Shown: positions 1 to 7,904, counted from the first letter of the stretch. The stretch is DNA of 49,799 nucleotides from Thiobacillus denitrificans (GCA_002424845.1 DILD01000020.1:1-49799), one strand, 5' to 3'. Notes: generated by a model from the letters alone, not told the origin. Translations and numbers: made by a program.

Positions 1-2
1 CG

Positions 3-1550
3 CCGCCGGCTCGCAAGATGGCCGACCCGGATGACGGCCGGGCCCGCGCGAGCCACACGCTGACGGTGACCCAGATTCTCGGCTGGACCGGGGCGACGGC
101 ATTGGTGCTGGCGGTGGCGTATCTGATCCGGTTGGCGCTGGATGCAGGCTGGCTGACGCCGGAGCGGCAACTGGGACTGGCGGTGTTCTCCGGATTTGCG
201 CTGATGGGTGCGGGGCTGAAGCTGCGTTCGGCCGACAGGCAGTACGCGAGCCTGTTGCCGGCCGGCGGCCTGGTGGTGCTGTTCCTGTCGATCTACGGAG
301 CGCATCTCTACTATCACTTCATCGGCGCGCCGATGGCGGCAGGCGCGGTGATCCTCACGTGTCTTGTCGCGCTGTGGCTGGGCCGCCTGTTCGAGAGCGA
401 GCTGTACGCCCTGTTTGCGGTGGTGGGCTCCTATTCGGCGCCGTTCCTGTTGCATGCGCTGGCCGGATCGGTGACCGATCTGGTGATTTATTTCTCGGCC
501 TGGAGCGTGCTGTTCTGCCTTTATTCGATCTGGATCGGCAACCGTCGCGCCTACCTGCTGGCGGCATACATGGCTCTGCTGGGCTTCCATTACCTGTGGC
601 AACGCTTGTCGCCGGGCGAATGGGAGGCGGCGTTTGCCTTCCAGGTCATCCAGTTTGCGATTTTCCTCGGCGGCGCGATTGTCTTTTCAGTGCGCCACCA
701 GCGTCCGATGGCGCGCGACGAGGCGCTGGTCCACCTGCCGCTGCTGCTGATTTTTTATGCGCTGCAATATGGGCTGCTGAACCAGCATGTGCCGGCGTTG
801 GCGCCATGGATTGCGCTGGGCAGCGCGGGGGTGCTGCTGCTGGCCTATCTGGCTGCGAAATCGGTGCTGGATCGGCCACTGGAGTCGAGCGCGATGCTGG
901 TGGGCGCCTACGCGGCCCTGGCGCTGTTTCATGCCGGTTACATGGAGTTGCTGCCGGATGCCTTCGCGCCCTGGGTGGCGTTGCTGTTGCTGCCTGGGCT
1001 GGGTTTCTACTTCCGTGCCAGTGGCGGGGGCGGGGTGACCTGGCCGATTCGACTGTTGATCGGGATTATTTTCGCCGTCAATTACCTGCGGGTGGTCGGC
1101 AGCGCGCAACTCGATGCGGTGCCTGCGCATGAGCTGCTGGCGCTGCTGTTCGCCATCCAGTTGTATGTTGCCTATGTGCTGGCGCAACGCCTGCCTGTGC
1201 TGGCGGGTCTGGCTCTGCCGGCCCTGTATGTCGGCCACGTGGCCCTGCTGAGCGCAGCGGTGCAGATTTTCGATGCCCAGCTGGCCATTTCTTTTGCCTG
1301 GGGCGCCGTGGCGTTGGCCTGTCTGGCGCTGGCCTTCCGGTACCGCGACAAGATGTTGGGGCAATCCTCCCTGCTGATCTTCGCCGCCTCGGCCGCCAAG
1401 GTGATGCTGTACGACCTGTCCAGTTCGACTCCGCTGGTGCGGATCGGCCTTCTGGTCATTCTCGGCGTGACGCTTTACGCGGGAGGCTGGATGTACAAAA
1501 AAATCGATCTGATCGATGCGAAGAACAACGAACGGGATCTGGCCCGTTGA
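3..1550 (+). CDS. DUF2339 polytopic membrane protein, C-terminal part (5' end outside window)
   Basis: The frame is open to the left edge, so the first ATG at 18 is probably internal and only the last ~515 codons are visible. The product is an almost unbroken series of hydrophobic helices with short loops, and it ends in a short charged tail after the last helix. Stretches such as GSYSAPFLLHAL and a helix-rich body with few charged residues fit the DUF2339 family of predicted inner-membrane proteins, which usually run to 700-1000 residues and have no established function. The next gene begins 1 bp after the stop, so the two are likely co-transcribed. Family assignment is by overall resemblance; no catalytic motif is visible. 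Confidence 0.75.
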   Translation, partial: PPARKMADPDDGRARASHTLTVTQILGWTGATALVLAVAYLIRLALDAGWLTPERQLGLAVFSGFALMGAGLKLRSADRQYASLLPAGGLVVLFLSIYGAHLYYHFIGAPMAAGAVILTCLVALWLGRLFESELYALFAVVGSYSAPFLLHALAGSVTDLVIYFSAWSVLFCLYSIWIGNRRAYLLAAYMALLGFHYLWQRLSPGEWEAAFAFQVIQFAIFLGGAIVFSVRHQRPMARDEALVHLPLLLIFYALQYGLLNQHVPALAPWIALGSAGVLLLAYLAAKSVLDRPLESSAMLVGAYAALALFHAGYMELLPDAFAPWVALLLLPGLGFYFRASGGGGVTWPIRLLIGIIFAVNYLRVVGSAQLDAVPAHELLALLFAIQLYVAYVLAQRLPVLAGLALPALYVGHVALLSAAVQIFDAQLAISFAWGAVALACLALAFRYRDKMLGQSSLLIFAASAAKVMLYDLSSSTPLVRIGLLVILGVTLYAGGWMYKKIDLIDAKNNERDLAR

Positions 1551-1551
1551 A

Positions 1552-2166
1552 ATGAACCCGACTCTGCAGGAATGCTACGACGGCTTTGCCGATACCTACG
1601 ACGCCAACCGCGGCCTGTTCGACATGGGCCCGGTGTTCGAGGATTTCTGGCAGCGCCTGGCGCGAAACCAGGGCGACGCGCTCGACCTCGGCTGCGGCGC
1701 GGGCGAGCCGTTCGCGAAGAATTTCATCGAGCGCGGCTGGAACGTCACCGGCGTCGATTTCTCCGCCCGCATGCTGCAACTGGCCGAACGCTATGTGCCG
1801 GCCATGCGGCGCATTCACGCGGACATGGGCACAGTGAGTTTTGCGCCGGCAAGCTTCGATGCGGTCACCGCCGTTTATTCGCTGTTCCATCTGCCGCGCG
1901 TCCGGCACGCGGCGCTGTTCCGCGACATCCGCACCTGGCTGCGCCCCGGCGGCAAGCTGCTGTTCACCTACGCCACGCGCCACTACACCGGCGCCGAAAG
2001 CTTCGACGGCCACATCGAATTCATGGGCCGGCCGCTGTACTACAGCCACGACACGCCGCAACGCCTGCGCGCCCTCCTGGCCGAGGCGGGCCTGGTCATT
2101 GAGGACGAAGCCTGGCGGGATATCGGCGGCGAGACGTTTCTGTGGGTGACAGCCGCACGGGAGTAG
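1552..2166 (+). CDS. Class I SAM-dependent methyltransferase
   Basis: Protein of 204 residues with a Rossmann-type methyltransferase core. Motif I is LDLGCGAGEP (about residues 43-52), followed by an acidic strand end VTGVDFS that should contact the SAM ribose, and a later LRPGGKLLFTY motif that is characteristic of the fold. The start at 1552 directly follows the upstream stop; an in-frame ATG at 1516 would add 12 residues overlapping the upstream gene and is less likely because the domain begins at MNPTLQECYDGFADTYDAN. The substrate cannot be told: small-molecule, quinone and protein methyltransferases share this layout. Confidence 0.85.
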   Translation: MNPTLQECYDGFADTYDANRGLFDMGPVFEDFWQRLARNQGDALDLGCGAGEPFAKNFIERGWNVTGVDFSARMLQLAERYVPAMRRIHADMGTVSFAPASFDAVTAVYSLFHLPRVRHAALFRDIRTWLRPGGKLLFTYATRHYTGAESFDGHIEFMGRPLYYSHDTPQRLRALLAEAGLVIEDEAWRDIGGETFLWVTAARE

Positions 2167-2217
2167 CGCACGATGGGGCAGACTGCGCGTTTGCCGTGTG
2201 AATGAATGGAGGTCGCG

Positions 2218-2472
2218 ATGAAAATACGGACGTTGATGGCGATGGGCCTGCTGCTGGCGATGCTTGGTTGCAGCAAGCTGACGATCGAGAACTACAGCCA
2301 GATCACCACGGGGATGCGCTATGAGGAGGTGATCGGACTGCTCGGCGAGCCCGACGCCTGCGACGATGTGATGGGAATGCGCGCCTGCCGCTGGGAGGAT
2401 GGCAAGCGTTCCGTCAATGTGAGTTTTGTGGCGGACAAGGCGCTGCTGTTCTCGGCCAGCAATCTGCAATAA
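2218..2472 (+). CDS. Small lipoprotein (BamE/DUF3862-like fold)
   Basis: Protein of 84 residues. It has a basic start (MKIRT), a hydrophobic stretch and a lipobox LAMLGC with the acylated Cys at about residue 18, so it is predicted to be a lipoprotein with no strong retention signal (SK after Cys). The mature part (NYSQITTGMRYEEVIGLLGEP, then a CxxxxGxRxCxW-type core) matches the SmpA/BamE-like and DUF3862 small lipoproteins. A GGAGG sits 5 bases before the ATG at 2218, which decides this start over the in-frame ATG at 2206. The exact role is unknown; the family fold is linked to outer-membrane assembly in BamE, but nothing here ties this gene to the Bam complex. Confidence 0.8.
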   Translation: MKIRTLMAMGLLLAMLGCSKLTIENYSQITTGMRYEEVIGLLGEPDACDDVMGMRACRWEDGKRSVNVSFVADKALLFSASNLQ

Positions 2473-2516
2473 GCCTAATCCCCGGCGAACGGGCCATTCG
2501 GTCCCGTCCCGAACAC

Positions 2517-2894
2517 CTACGTAATCCCGTTCGCCTGGAAGAAGGAAACGTAGGCCTTGTCGGTTTTCATGATGTGCTGGATCAGCCAGTTCTTGAGCAG
2601 TTCCAGCGCCTCGCCCGAGGCGACCTCGCCATTTCATGCTTGAGCAGCAGGCCGCTGATCTTGCCCGTAAAGACATTGTGCCGGGCTTTGTGGGCAGCGG
2701 TTTCCGGGTATCTGAGCCGCTCGAAGAGTTCTTCTTCCATGATGAAGTGATTGTAGGTGTAGTCCACCAGGCCTTCGAGAATTTCGCTGACCACCGAGGG
2801 AGAGAATTCCGGTTTTCGGTGTAGGCTGCAAGCACAACAACAGGGCACAGACCGAGCCATCCTCCTGCTGATCCGGATGAAAGAGAAACACCAT
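2517..2894 (-). pseudogene. Bacteriohemerythrin, frameshifted relic
   Basis: On the minus strand the segment from about 2805 down to 2635 encodes SEILEGLVDYTYNHFIMEEE followed by LRYPETAAHKARH, the central hemerythrin helices with di-iron ligands (H..E and H...H). The frame then breaks: the expected C-terminal helix (GEALELLKNWLIQHIMKTDK, ending at the stop at 2517-2519) continues in another frame. One extra A in the AAA run at 2632-2634 (T on the plus strand) would join the two as KHENGEVAS. The N-terminal third upstream of 2820 also lacks the usual start and first His ligand in one frame. So this is either a decaying gene or one with sequencing errors in homopolymers. If intact it would bind O2 through a non-haem di-iron centre. 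Confidence 0.8.
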
Positions 2895-3090
2895 GACCTA
2901 CACCTACTGCATGACCTCTTACTGTGCGCTGGCGGAGACGTGTGCGCGTCATGAAGACGACGCGGGCCGGCATCTGCTGAATCGAACCTATGCGGATTTC
3001 AGCGAGGAACGCATCCGCCTGCCGGATGGCACGACGACATGCCCGTTCTTCATGGAAGAGAGCGGCTCGAAGGACAGCACGGCGCAATGA
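2893..3090 (+). CDS. Small Cys-containing hypothetical protein
   Basis: A 65-residue frame starting ATG at 2893, with an AAAGAGAAA purine stretch just upstream that could serve as ribosome binding site. Cysteines at residues 6, 11, 17 and about 50 (YCMTSYCALAETC ... TTCPFF) are spaced like a small metal-binding knuckle. It runs head-to-head with the hemerythrin relic and lies just before the DUF2238 gene. I recognise no family. The Cys spacing argues for a real gene, but a chance frame in GC-rich DNA is possible. Confidence 0.45.
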   Translation: MTYTYCMTSYCALAETCARHEDDAGRHLLNRTYADFSEERIRLPDGTTTCPFFMEESGSKDSTAQ

Positions 3091-3124
3091 ACGCGTTCGG
3101 GCGCTTCGAGGCATGAGATGGCGT

Positions 3125-3736
3125 ATGAGTCGCTACCATGCCTTTCTCCTGACGGTCTTTGCGGCTGTGTGGGGCTGGGCGGCGATCGAACCGGTCTATC
3201 CGCACGACTGGCTGCTGGAAAACTATCTGGTGTTCGCGTTCGTGCCGATCATTCTGCTGACTGGCCGACATTTCCGCTTGTCCGATCTTTCCTACACGCT
3301 GATCACGGTTTTCATGCTGCTGCATGTGGCTGGCTCGCATTACACCTATGCCGAGGCGCCATTCGGTTTCACGCTGCAGCAATGGTTCGGCTCCGAGCGC
3401 AACATGTACGACCGGCTGGTGCATTTTTGCTTCGGCCTGCTGCTGGTCTATCCATTGCGTGAAGTGTTCGTGCGGATGACGAAGATGCACGGGGCGGCTG
3501 CTTATGTCTTTCCGCTGGTGCTGGTGCAGGCTTTTTCGGCGAGCTACGAAATCATCGAATGGCTGGTGGCGATTCGCGTCGATCCTGTGGCGGGGCTGGC
3601 TTTCCTGGGGGCACAGGGTGATGTGTGGGATGCCCAGAAAGACATGGGGCTGGCCGTCATCGGGGCGGCCCTTGCGCTGCTGGTCGTAGCGCTGGTTCGC
3701 TGGCGCTTCCCTACGCGGTCCGGCCCGGCTGCATGA
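3125..3736 (+). CDS. DUF2238 (YjdF-like) integral membrane protein
   Basis: Protein of 203 residues with six or so hydrophobic helices. The conserved family features are present: the N-terminal PHDWLLENYLVFAFVPIILL segment, YDRLVHFCFGLLLVYPLRE in the middle and the signature FSASYEIIEWLVA, then QGDVWDAQKDMGLAVIGA near the C-terminus. These His, Glu and Asp residues inside helices are typical of DUF2238, a family of unknown function. I chose ATG 3125 because homologues begin close to this Met; an in-frame ATG at 3113 adds four residues. A strong terminator follows the gene. Confidence 0.85.
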   Translation: MSRYHAFLLTVFAAVWGWAAIEPVYPHDWLLENYLVFAFVPIILLTGRHFRLSDLSYTLITVFMLLHVAGSHYTYAEAPFGFTLQQWFGSERNMYDRLVHFCFGLLLVYPLREVFVRMTKMHGAAAYVFPLVLVQAFSASYEIIEWLVAIRVDPVAGLAFLGAQGDVWDAQKDMGLAVIGAALALLVVALVRWRFPTRSGPAA

Positions 3737-3768
3737 AATCCCAGGGAACAGCGCCCCGCGCGGAATGA

Positions 3769-3794
3769 AAATGGCCCGCTCGCGCGGGCCATTT
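3769..3794. terminator. Bidirectional intrinsic terminator
   Basis: A perfect 11-bp inverted repeat (AAATGGCCCGC / GCGGGCCATTT) with a four-base loop lies between the convergent DUF2238 gene and trpB2. The A/T-rich ends give a short U-tract on both strands, so it probably serves both genes. Confidence 0.85.
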
Positions 3795-3822
3795 CTTGCG
3801 GCGGGACGGACTGCGGCCGGGA

Positions 3823-5175
3823 TCAGCCCACCTTGGGCAGGCGATCCAGTGCAGCCTTGATCGCCTCTTCCGGGTAGGCGAAGTCTTCCAGCTTGCCGCT
3901 GAAGTAGCTGTCGTAGGCGGCCATATCGAAGTGCCCGTGGCCGGACAGGTTGAAGAACAGCGTCTTCGGCTCGCCGCTTGCCTTGCAGCGCAGTGCCTCG
4001 TCGATGCAGGCGGCAATGGCGTGGTTGGATTCGGGCGCGGGAACGATGCCTTCGGCGCGCGCGAACATGACGCCGGCCTTGAAGGTGGCGAGCTGGGGCA
4101 CGGCCACCGCTTCGAGCAGTTTTTCGTGATAGAGCTGCGACACCAGTGCCGAATCGCCGTGATAGCGCAGGCCGCCGGCGTGGATGCCGGGCGGCATGAA
4201 ATCGTGGCCGAGGGTGTACATCAGCATCATCGGGGTGAGCTTGGCGGTGTCGCCGAAGTCGTAGGCGTAGTGGCCGCGCGTCAGGGTCGGGCAGGAGTCG
4301 GGCTCCACCGCGACCAGGCGCACGTTCTTGCCGGCGGCCTTGTCGGCGAAGAAGGGGAAGGCCGCACCGCCGAAGTTGGAGCCGCCGCCGCAGGGGGCGA
4401 AGATCATGTCGGGATAGTCGCCCGCCTTCTCGAACTGCTTCTTCGCTTCCAGCCCGATCACGGTCTGGTGCAGCAGCACATGATTGAGCACCGAACCCAG
4501 GGCGTAGTTGGTGTCGGCGCGCGAGGCGGCGTCTTCCACCGCTTCGGAAATGGCGAGGCCGAGCGAGCCGGGGTTGTCCGGGTCTTCGGCCAGCGCGGCG
4601 CGGCCGGAATTCGTTTCCATGCTCGGGCTGGCGAACACTTCCGCGCCCCAGGTCTGCATCATGGAGCGGCGGTAGGGTTTCTGGCCGTAGCTGACCTTGA
4701 CCATGTAGACCCGCACCTCCAGCCCGAACATCTGGCCGGCCAGCGCCATCGAACAGCCCCACTGCCCGGCGCCGGTCTCGGTGGCGATGCGCTTGATGCC
4801 GGCCTCGGCGTTGTAATAGGCCTGCGCCACCGAGGTGTTGACCTTGTGCGAACCGGCCGGGGAGACGCCTTCATATTTGTAATAGATCTTCGCCGGGGTG
4901 CCGAGCGCCGCTTCCAGGCGGTGGGCGCGGAACAGCGGCGAGGGGCGCCACAATTGATAGATTTCGCGCACCTTGTCGGGGATCGGAATCCAGCGCTCGG
5001 CCGACATTTCCTGTTCGATCAGGCTCATCGGGAAGATCGCCGTCAGCGCCTCGGGGCCGATCGGCTTGCCGTCCGGACCCAGCGGCGGCGCCGGCGGGTT
5101 GGGCATGTCGGCGATGATGTTGTACCAGTGGGTGGGAATCTCGGATTCGTCGAGCAGAAATTTGGTTTGCGGCAT
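3823..5175 (-). CDS. trpB2: TrpB2-type tryptophan synthase beta chain
   Basis: Protein of 450 residues, longer than ordinary TrpB (~400) and with the features of the TrpB2 subfamily: an N-terminal extension (FLLDESEIPTHWYNIIADMP), the PLP-lysine motif SPAGSHKVNTS with Lys111, ETGAGQWGCSMA in place of the TrpB1 ETGAGQHGVA, and the phosphate-binding CGGGSNFGG loop. Known TrpB2 enzymes condense indole (or indole-like substrates) with serine and bind TrpA weakly or not at all. A canonical trpFBA set lies 14 kb away, so this copy is probably an indole-salvage or specialised enzyme rather than the main synthase beta chain. It is transcribed alone on the minus strand from a plausible promoter at 5240-5268. 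Confidence 0.93.
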   Translation of the reverse strand: MPQTKFLLDESEIPTHWYNIIADMPNPPAPPLGPDGKPIGPEALTAIFPMSLIEQEMSAERWIPIPDKVREIYQLWRPSPLFRAHRLEAALGTPAKIYYKYEGVSPAGSHKVNTSVAQAYYNAEAGIKRIATETGAGQWGCSMALAGQMFGLEVRVYMVKVSYGQKPYRRSMMQTWGAEVFASPSMETNSGRAALAEDPDNPGSLGLAISEAVEDAASRADTNYALGSVLNHVLLHQTVIGLEAKKQFEKAGDYPDMIFAPCGGGSNFGGAAFPFFADKAAGKNVRLVAVEPDSCPTLTRGHYAYDFGDTAKLTPMMLMYTLGHDFMPPGIHAGGLRYHGDSALVSQLYHEKLLEAVAVPQLATFKAGVMFARAEGIVPAPESNHAIAACIDEALRCKASGEPKTLFFNLSGHGHFDMAAYDSYFSGKLEDFAYPEEAIKAALDRLPKVG

Positions 5176-5239
5176 GGTTATCTCCCTTGTATTTATGTTG
5201 GGTGCTGATGCTGCTTCGGACCGGCCGGCCCGGCTTCAA

Positions 5240-5268
5240 ATCATCGACCAATCCTTTTGTGTCGTCAA
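5240..5268 (-). promoter_or_regulatory. Putative sigma70-type promoter of trpB2
   Basis: On the minus strand, TTGACG (5263-5268) and GATGAT (5240-5245) are 17 bases apart, about 65 bases before the trpB2 ATG. The -35 box matches five of six consensus bases and the -10 box four. A GGGAGA ribosome binding site follows at the right distance from the ATG. Prediction by eye only. Confidence 0.35.
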
Positions 5269-5295
5269 CGAACCGCGGGGGGCTGGTGGTGACGA

Positions 5296-6156
5296 TCAGT
5301 CGCCCCATTGCTCCAGCGTGAAGCCGGCCCCGGCGTCCTGCCCGAGCACGCGAACCAGGTAGGGCATGAGACCCGTGAGGGTCTGGTGCAGGGTCCAGGG
5401 CGGGTTGATGATGAACATGCCGCTGCCATGCATGCCGAAGCCATCCGCTGACGGCGTGTGCACGGTGAGGGTGACGTGCAGCCAGTTCCTGATGGGCAGG
5501 CGTTTGAGCTTGTCGGGCAGTTGTTGCGCTTCCGGCCGGGCGAGTTGCGGATACCAGATGGCATAGGTGCCGGTGGCGAAGCGCGCCAGCCCTTCGTTCA
5601 GCGCCGCGATGACATGGCTGTAGTCGTCGCGGGTTTCGTAGGGCGGATCGATCAGCACCAGCGCGCGGCGCGACGGCGGCGGCAGCAGCGCCTTGAGGGC
5701 AGCGAAGCCGTTGCCCGTGGTGACGCTCACGCGGCGGCCCTGGTCGGCGAAGTTGTCCTGCAGGATCTGGCTGTCGCTGCTGTGGAGTTCGAACAGGCGC
5801 AGACGATCCTGCGGGCGCAGGGTTTGCAGGGCCAGCCAGGGGGAGCCGGGATAAAAGCGCAGGGTATCGCTGGCGTGCGTCGCGTCAGGGTTGCAGGCGC
5901 GCACCAGATCGACATAGTCGGCCAGCGCGGCGGGCAGGTCCTGGCGCCCCCACAGTTTGCCGATGCCGCTTTCGTATTCCTTCAGCTGGGTCGCATAGCC
6001 CGTATCCAGTTCGTAGAGGCCCGCGCCGGCATGGGTGTCGATGATCCAGAAGGCTTTGTCTTTCTGGCCCAGATAACGGCTCAGATGGACAAGCACAAGA
6101 TGCTTCAGCACGTCGGCATGATTGCCGGCATGAAAGGCGTGACGGTAGCTCAGCAT
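5296..6156 (-). CDS. rlmJ: 23S rRNA (adenine(2030)-N(6))-methyltransferase RlmJ
   Basis: Protein of 286 residues that opens with the family signature MLSYRHAFHAGNHADVLKH. It contains DTHAGAGLYEL (SAM-binding region, about residue 40) and the catalytic N6-adenine motif LIDPPYE (about residue 170), and its length matches RlmJ. RlmJ methylates A2030 in helix 72 of 23S rRNA during ribosome assembly and is not essential in E. coli. It stands as an apparently separate gene on the minus strand, followed after 120 bp by trpB2. Confidence 0.95.
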   Translation of the reverse strand: MLSYRHAFHAGNHADVLKHLVLVHLSRYLGQKDKAFWIIDTHAGAGLYELDTGYATQLKEYESGIGKLWGRQDLPAALADYVDLVRACNPDATHASDTLRFYPGSPWLALQTLRPQDRLRLFELHSSDSQILQDNFADQGRRVSVTTGNGFAALKALLPPPSRRALVLIDPPYETRDDYSHVIAALNEGLARFATGTYAIWYPQLARPEAQQLPDKLKRLPIRNWLHVTLTVHTPSADGFGMHGSGMFIINPPWTLHQTLTGLMPYLVRVLGQDAGAGFTLEQWGD

Positions 6157-6223
6157 GGTCGGACCCTGGCCGGATGCGGGTGAACGCCGCGGGGCGCTTC
6201 AGCTCCGATTGATCGGGGGCGTT

Positions 6224-6376
6224 TCAGTTTGAAGGGGTGTCCGGCAGCGTGGCTGTCCCGGGTTCAGGGGAGGCAGGCGCTTCGGCAGGCGCGGCCTTTT
6301 TCAGTTCCTTCTCGGCTTTCTTCTTTTTCTTTTCCAGCTCTCTTTGCCTTTTTTCGTACTGATAGTTGGGTTTCAA
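6224..6376 (-). CDS. Small Lys/Glu-rich protein
   Basis: About 50 residues: a highly charged helix (KPNYQYEKRQRELEKKKKKA) followed by an Ala/Pro-rich tail. Short proteins starting LKPNYQ(F/Y)EKRQ(K/R)ELxKKKKK are common in betaproteobacteria and have no known function. I chose the TTG at 6376 because AAGGAA lies 6 bases before it and the conserved part begins there; an ATG at 6418 would add 14 residues without a visible ribosome binding site. The charged helix suggests nucleic acid or ribosome contact, but that is inference. Confidence 0.65.
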   Translation of the reverse strand: MKPNYQYEKRQRELEKKKKKAEKELKKAAPAEAPASPEPGTATLPDTPSN

Positions 6377-6534
6377 ACTCAGGTTCCTTTCAGGAAATAA
6401 ATGGGCCGGCCCGGCCATCCGGTGCGTGCCGCATGCATCGCATGCTCTCGACGCCTGCAGCCTTCATGGTTGAACTATAACAAACCGCCTGGTTTCCCGC
6501 GTTTCGCCCGCGCCGGGCATGCCCGATGCTCAGG

Positions 6535-6562
6535 GTTACATTCGGATACAAGCCGTTACATT
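6535..6562 (+). promoter_or_regulatory. Direct repeat, possible response-regulator site
   Basis: GTTACATT occurs at 6535-6542 and again at 6555-6562, a 20-base period (about two helical turns), 110-135 bases before the Spy-like gene. OmpR-family regulators often bind such direct repeats, and Spy/CpxP-type genes are often under two-component control. The 294-base gap 6377-6670 holds no other gene that I can support. Confidence 0.3.
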
Positions 6563-6670
6563 TTCGGGCCGGACGGACATCCAGGGGATACATGCGCCCT
6601 CCAGAATGCGTTTCATGCCAAACCCGCCAGGGGATGGCTACTTTTGACAACATCTCTGAAGGAGATTGCA

Positions 6671-7168
6671 ATGAAACTGATTCAAGGTTCTTTTGCCAGG
6701 CGTGCGCTGGTGGTGGGGTTGATCGCGGGTAGCGGCATTCTGGCCGCATCGTCTTTTGCGATGCCCGCTGGGGACGCTACAGGCAAGGCGGGCTGTGAAG
6801 CCGGGCACGGACAGAAAATGCAGGGCAAATCGGATGAACAGCGTGCCCGGCATCTGTCTGAGCTGAAGGAAAAGCTCAAGCTCAGCGCCAAGCAGGAAAG
6901 CGCATGGAATGCCTTCGCCAGCGCGAGCAAGCCTGCCCCGCAACGGGGAAGCAAGCAAGCGATGCGTGGCGAGTTCGAGAAAATGAGCACGCCCGAGCGT
7001 CTGGACAAGATGCAGGCGATGTCGGAAATGCGTCACGCCAGGATGGCCGAGCGCAGCAAGGCGGTCAAAGTTTTTTACGCCGAGCTGAGCCCCGAGCAGC
7101 GGGTCGTGTTCGATGCCGGGATGAAACCGCGCCACCGTGGGCATGGCCAGCATCGTCAGCATTCCTGA
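6671..7168 (+). CDS. Spy/CpxP-like periplasmic LTXXQ-motif protein
   Basis: Protein of 165 residues with a clear signal peptide (MKLIQGSFARRALVVGLIAG, cleavage after SFA near residue 30). The mature part is helical and Met/His/Lys-rich, with two degenerate LTxxQ motifs, LKLSAKQESAWNAF and LSPEQRVVFDAG, as in Spy and CpxP. The family members are periplasmic chaperones or metal-sensing proteins that respond to envelope stress. The His-rich end (HRGHGQHRQH) could bind metal ions. ATG 6671 has an ideal GAAGGAGA just upstream. A strong terminator follows, so it is a single-gene unit. Confidence 0.85.
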   Translation: MKLIQGSFARRALVVGLIAGSGILAASSFAMPAGDATGKAGCEAGHGQKMQGKSDEQRARHLSELKEKLKLSAKQESAWNAFASASKPAPQRGSKQAMRGEFEKMSTPERLDKMQAMSEMRHARMAERSKAVKVFYAELSPEQRVVFDAGMKPRHRGHGQHRQHS

Positions 7169-7190
7169 ATAATCGGCACGGGTAGGACAG

Positions 7191-7220
7191 AACGTGGGCG
7201 GGTAACCGCCCACGTTTTTT
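7191..7220 (+). terminator. Intrinsic terminator after Spy-like gene
   Basis: An 11-bp stem (AACGTGGGCGG / CCGCCCACGTT) with loop GTAA runs into a T7 tract 23 bases after the Spy-like stop codon. Textbook rho-independent terminator. Confidence 0.9.
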
Positions 7221-7268
7221 TATGGCAGGATTCATGAGAACGTACTTCACGGGCTCAGGAGGCATGCC

Positions 7269-7805
7269 ATGAAAAAACGCGCCTATCTGCTGGGAAAGGT
7301 TTACGGATTGCTGGAGCCCGGCCCCGTGGTGCTGGTGACGACCGCGCGCAAGGGGCGCGCCAATATCATGACGATGTCGTGGCACACCATGATGGAATTC
7401 GAGCCGCCGTTGATCGGCTGCGTGATCAGCGGCCGCAATGCGTCGTTCGATGCGGTGCGTGCGACGAAGGCGTGCGTGATCAACATTCCGACGCAGGAAC
7501 TGGCGAAGCAGGTGGTGGGGATTGGCAATTGTTCCGGACTCGGCGTCGACAAGTTCGCGAAGTTCGGCCTGACGGCGGTGGCCGCTACAGCCGTGCAGGC
7601 GCCCCTGATCGCGGAATGCTATGCCAGCCTGGAATGCCGGGTGGCCGATACGCGGCTGGTGAACCGCTACAATTTTTTCGTGCTCGAGGTGGTGCAGGCG
7701 TGGGTCGATACCCGCGTGAAGCAACCGCAGACCCTGCATCATCGCGGCAATGGCGTGTTTGCCGTGGCAGGCGAGACGATCAAGCTGCGCTCGGCGATGA
7801 AATAG
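7269..7805 (+). CDS. Flavin reductase-like (FMN-binding split barrel) protein
   Basis: Protein of 178 residues of the flavin reductase/DIM6-NTAB domain. It shows the typical order: a strand near the start PVVLVTTARKGRANIMTMSW (FMN-binding loop), EFEPPLIGCVIS, then ACVINIPTQELAKQV and a late strand FFVLEVVQAWVD. Family members bind FMN and reduce flavins or serve as flavoprotein partners; substrate and reductant cannot be read from the sequence. The start follows GGAGGC. It lies directly upstream of a dodecin gene, another flavin-binding protein, 99 bp away in the same orientation. Confidence 0.87.
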   Translation: MKKRAYLLGKVYGLLEPGPVVLVTTARKGRANIMTMSWHTMMEFEPPLIGCVISGRNASFDAVRATKACVINIPTQELAKQVVGIGNCSGLGVDKFAKFGLTAVAATAVQAPLIAECYASLECRVADTRLVNRYNFFVLEVVQAWVDTRVKQPQTLHHRGNGVFAVAGETIKLRSAMK

Positions 7806-7904
7806 CCCGCAAATGCGGCAAACCGGAGTCGGTTGAGCTTGGATTTTGTTTGCGCGTGACTAGCCTGAAGGCAGTCCGGTTTTTTCAATCGAAAAGGAGA
7901 CATC

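Noticed and set aside
2484..2535. 10-bp inverted repeat (GGCGAACGGG / CCCGTTCGCC) after the small lipoprotein gene
   Set aside because: The loop is 32 bases, there is no T-run, and the right arm is part of the hemerythrin coding end. Too weak to call a terminator.
1456..3114. A 552-codon open frame on the minus strand
   Set aside because: It runs antisense to the methyltransferase and lipoprotein genes, with no known domain. Only the hemerythrin relic inside its span, in other frames, is real.
7820..7885. Possible terminator AAACCGGA ... TCCGGTTT followed by T-run before dodecin
   Set aside because: The 47-base loop makes an 8-bp stem unlikely to form fast enough. The T-run is also close to the dodecin ribosome binding site.
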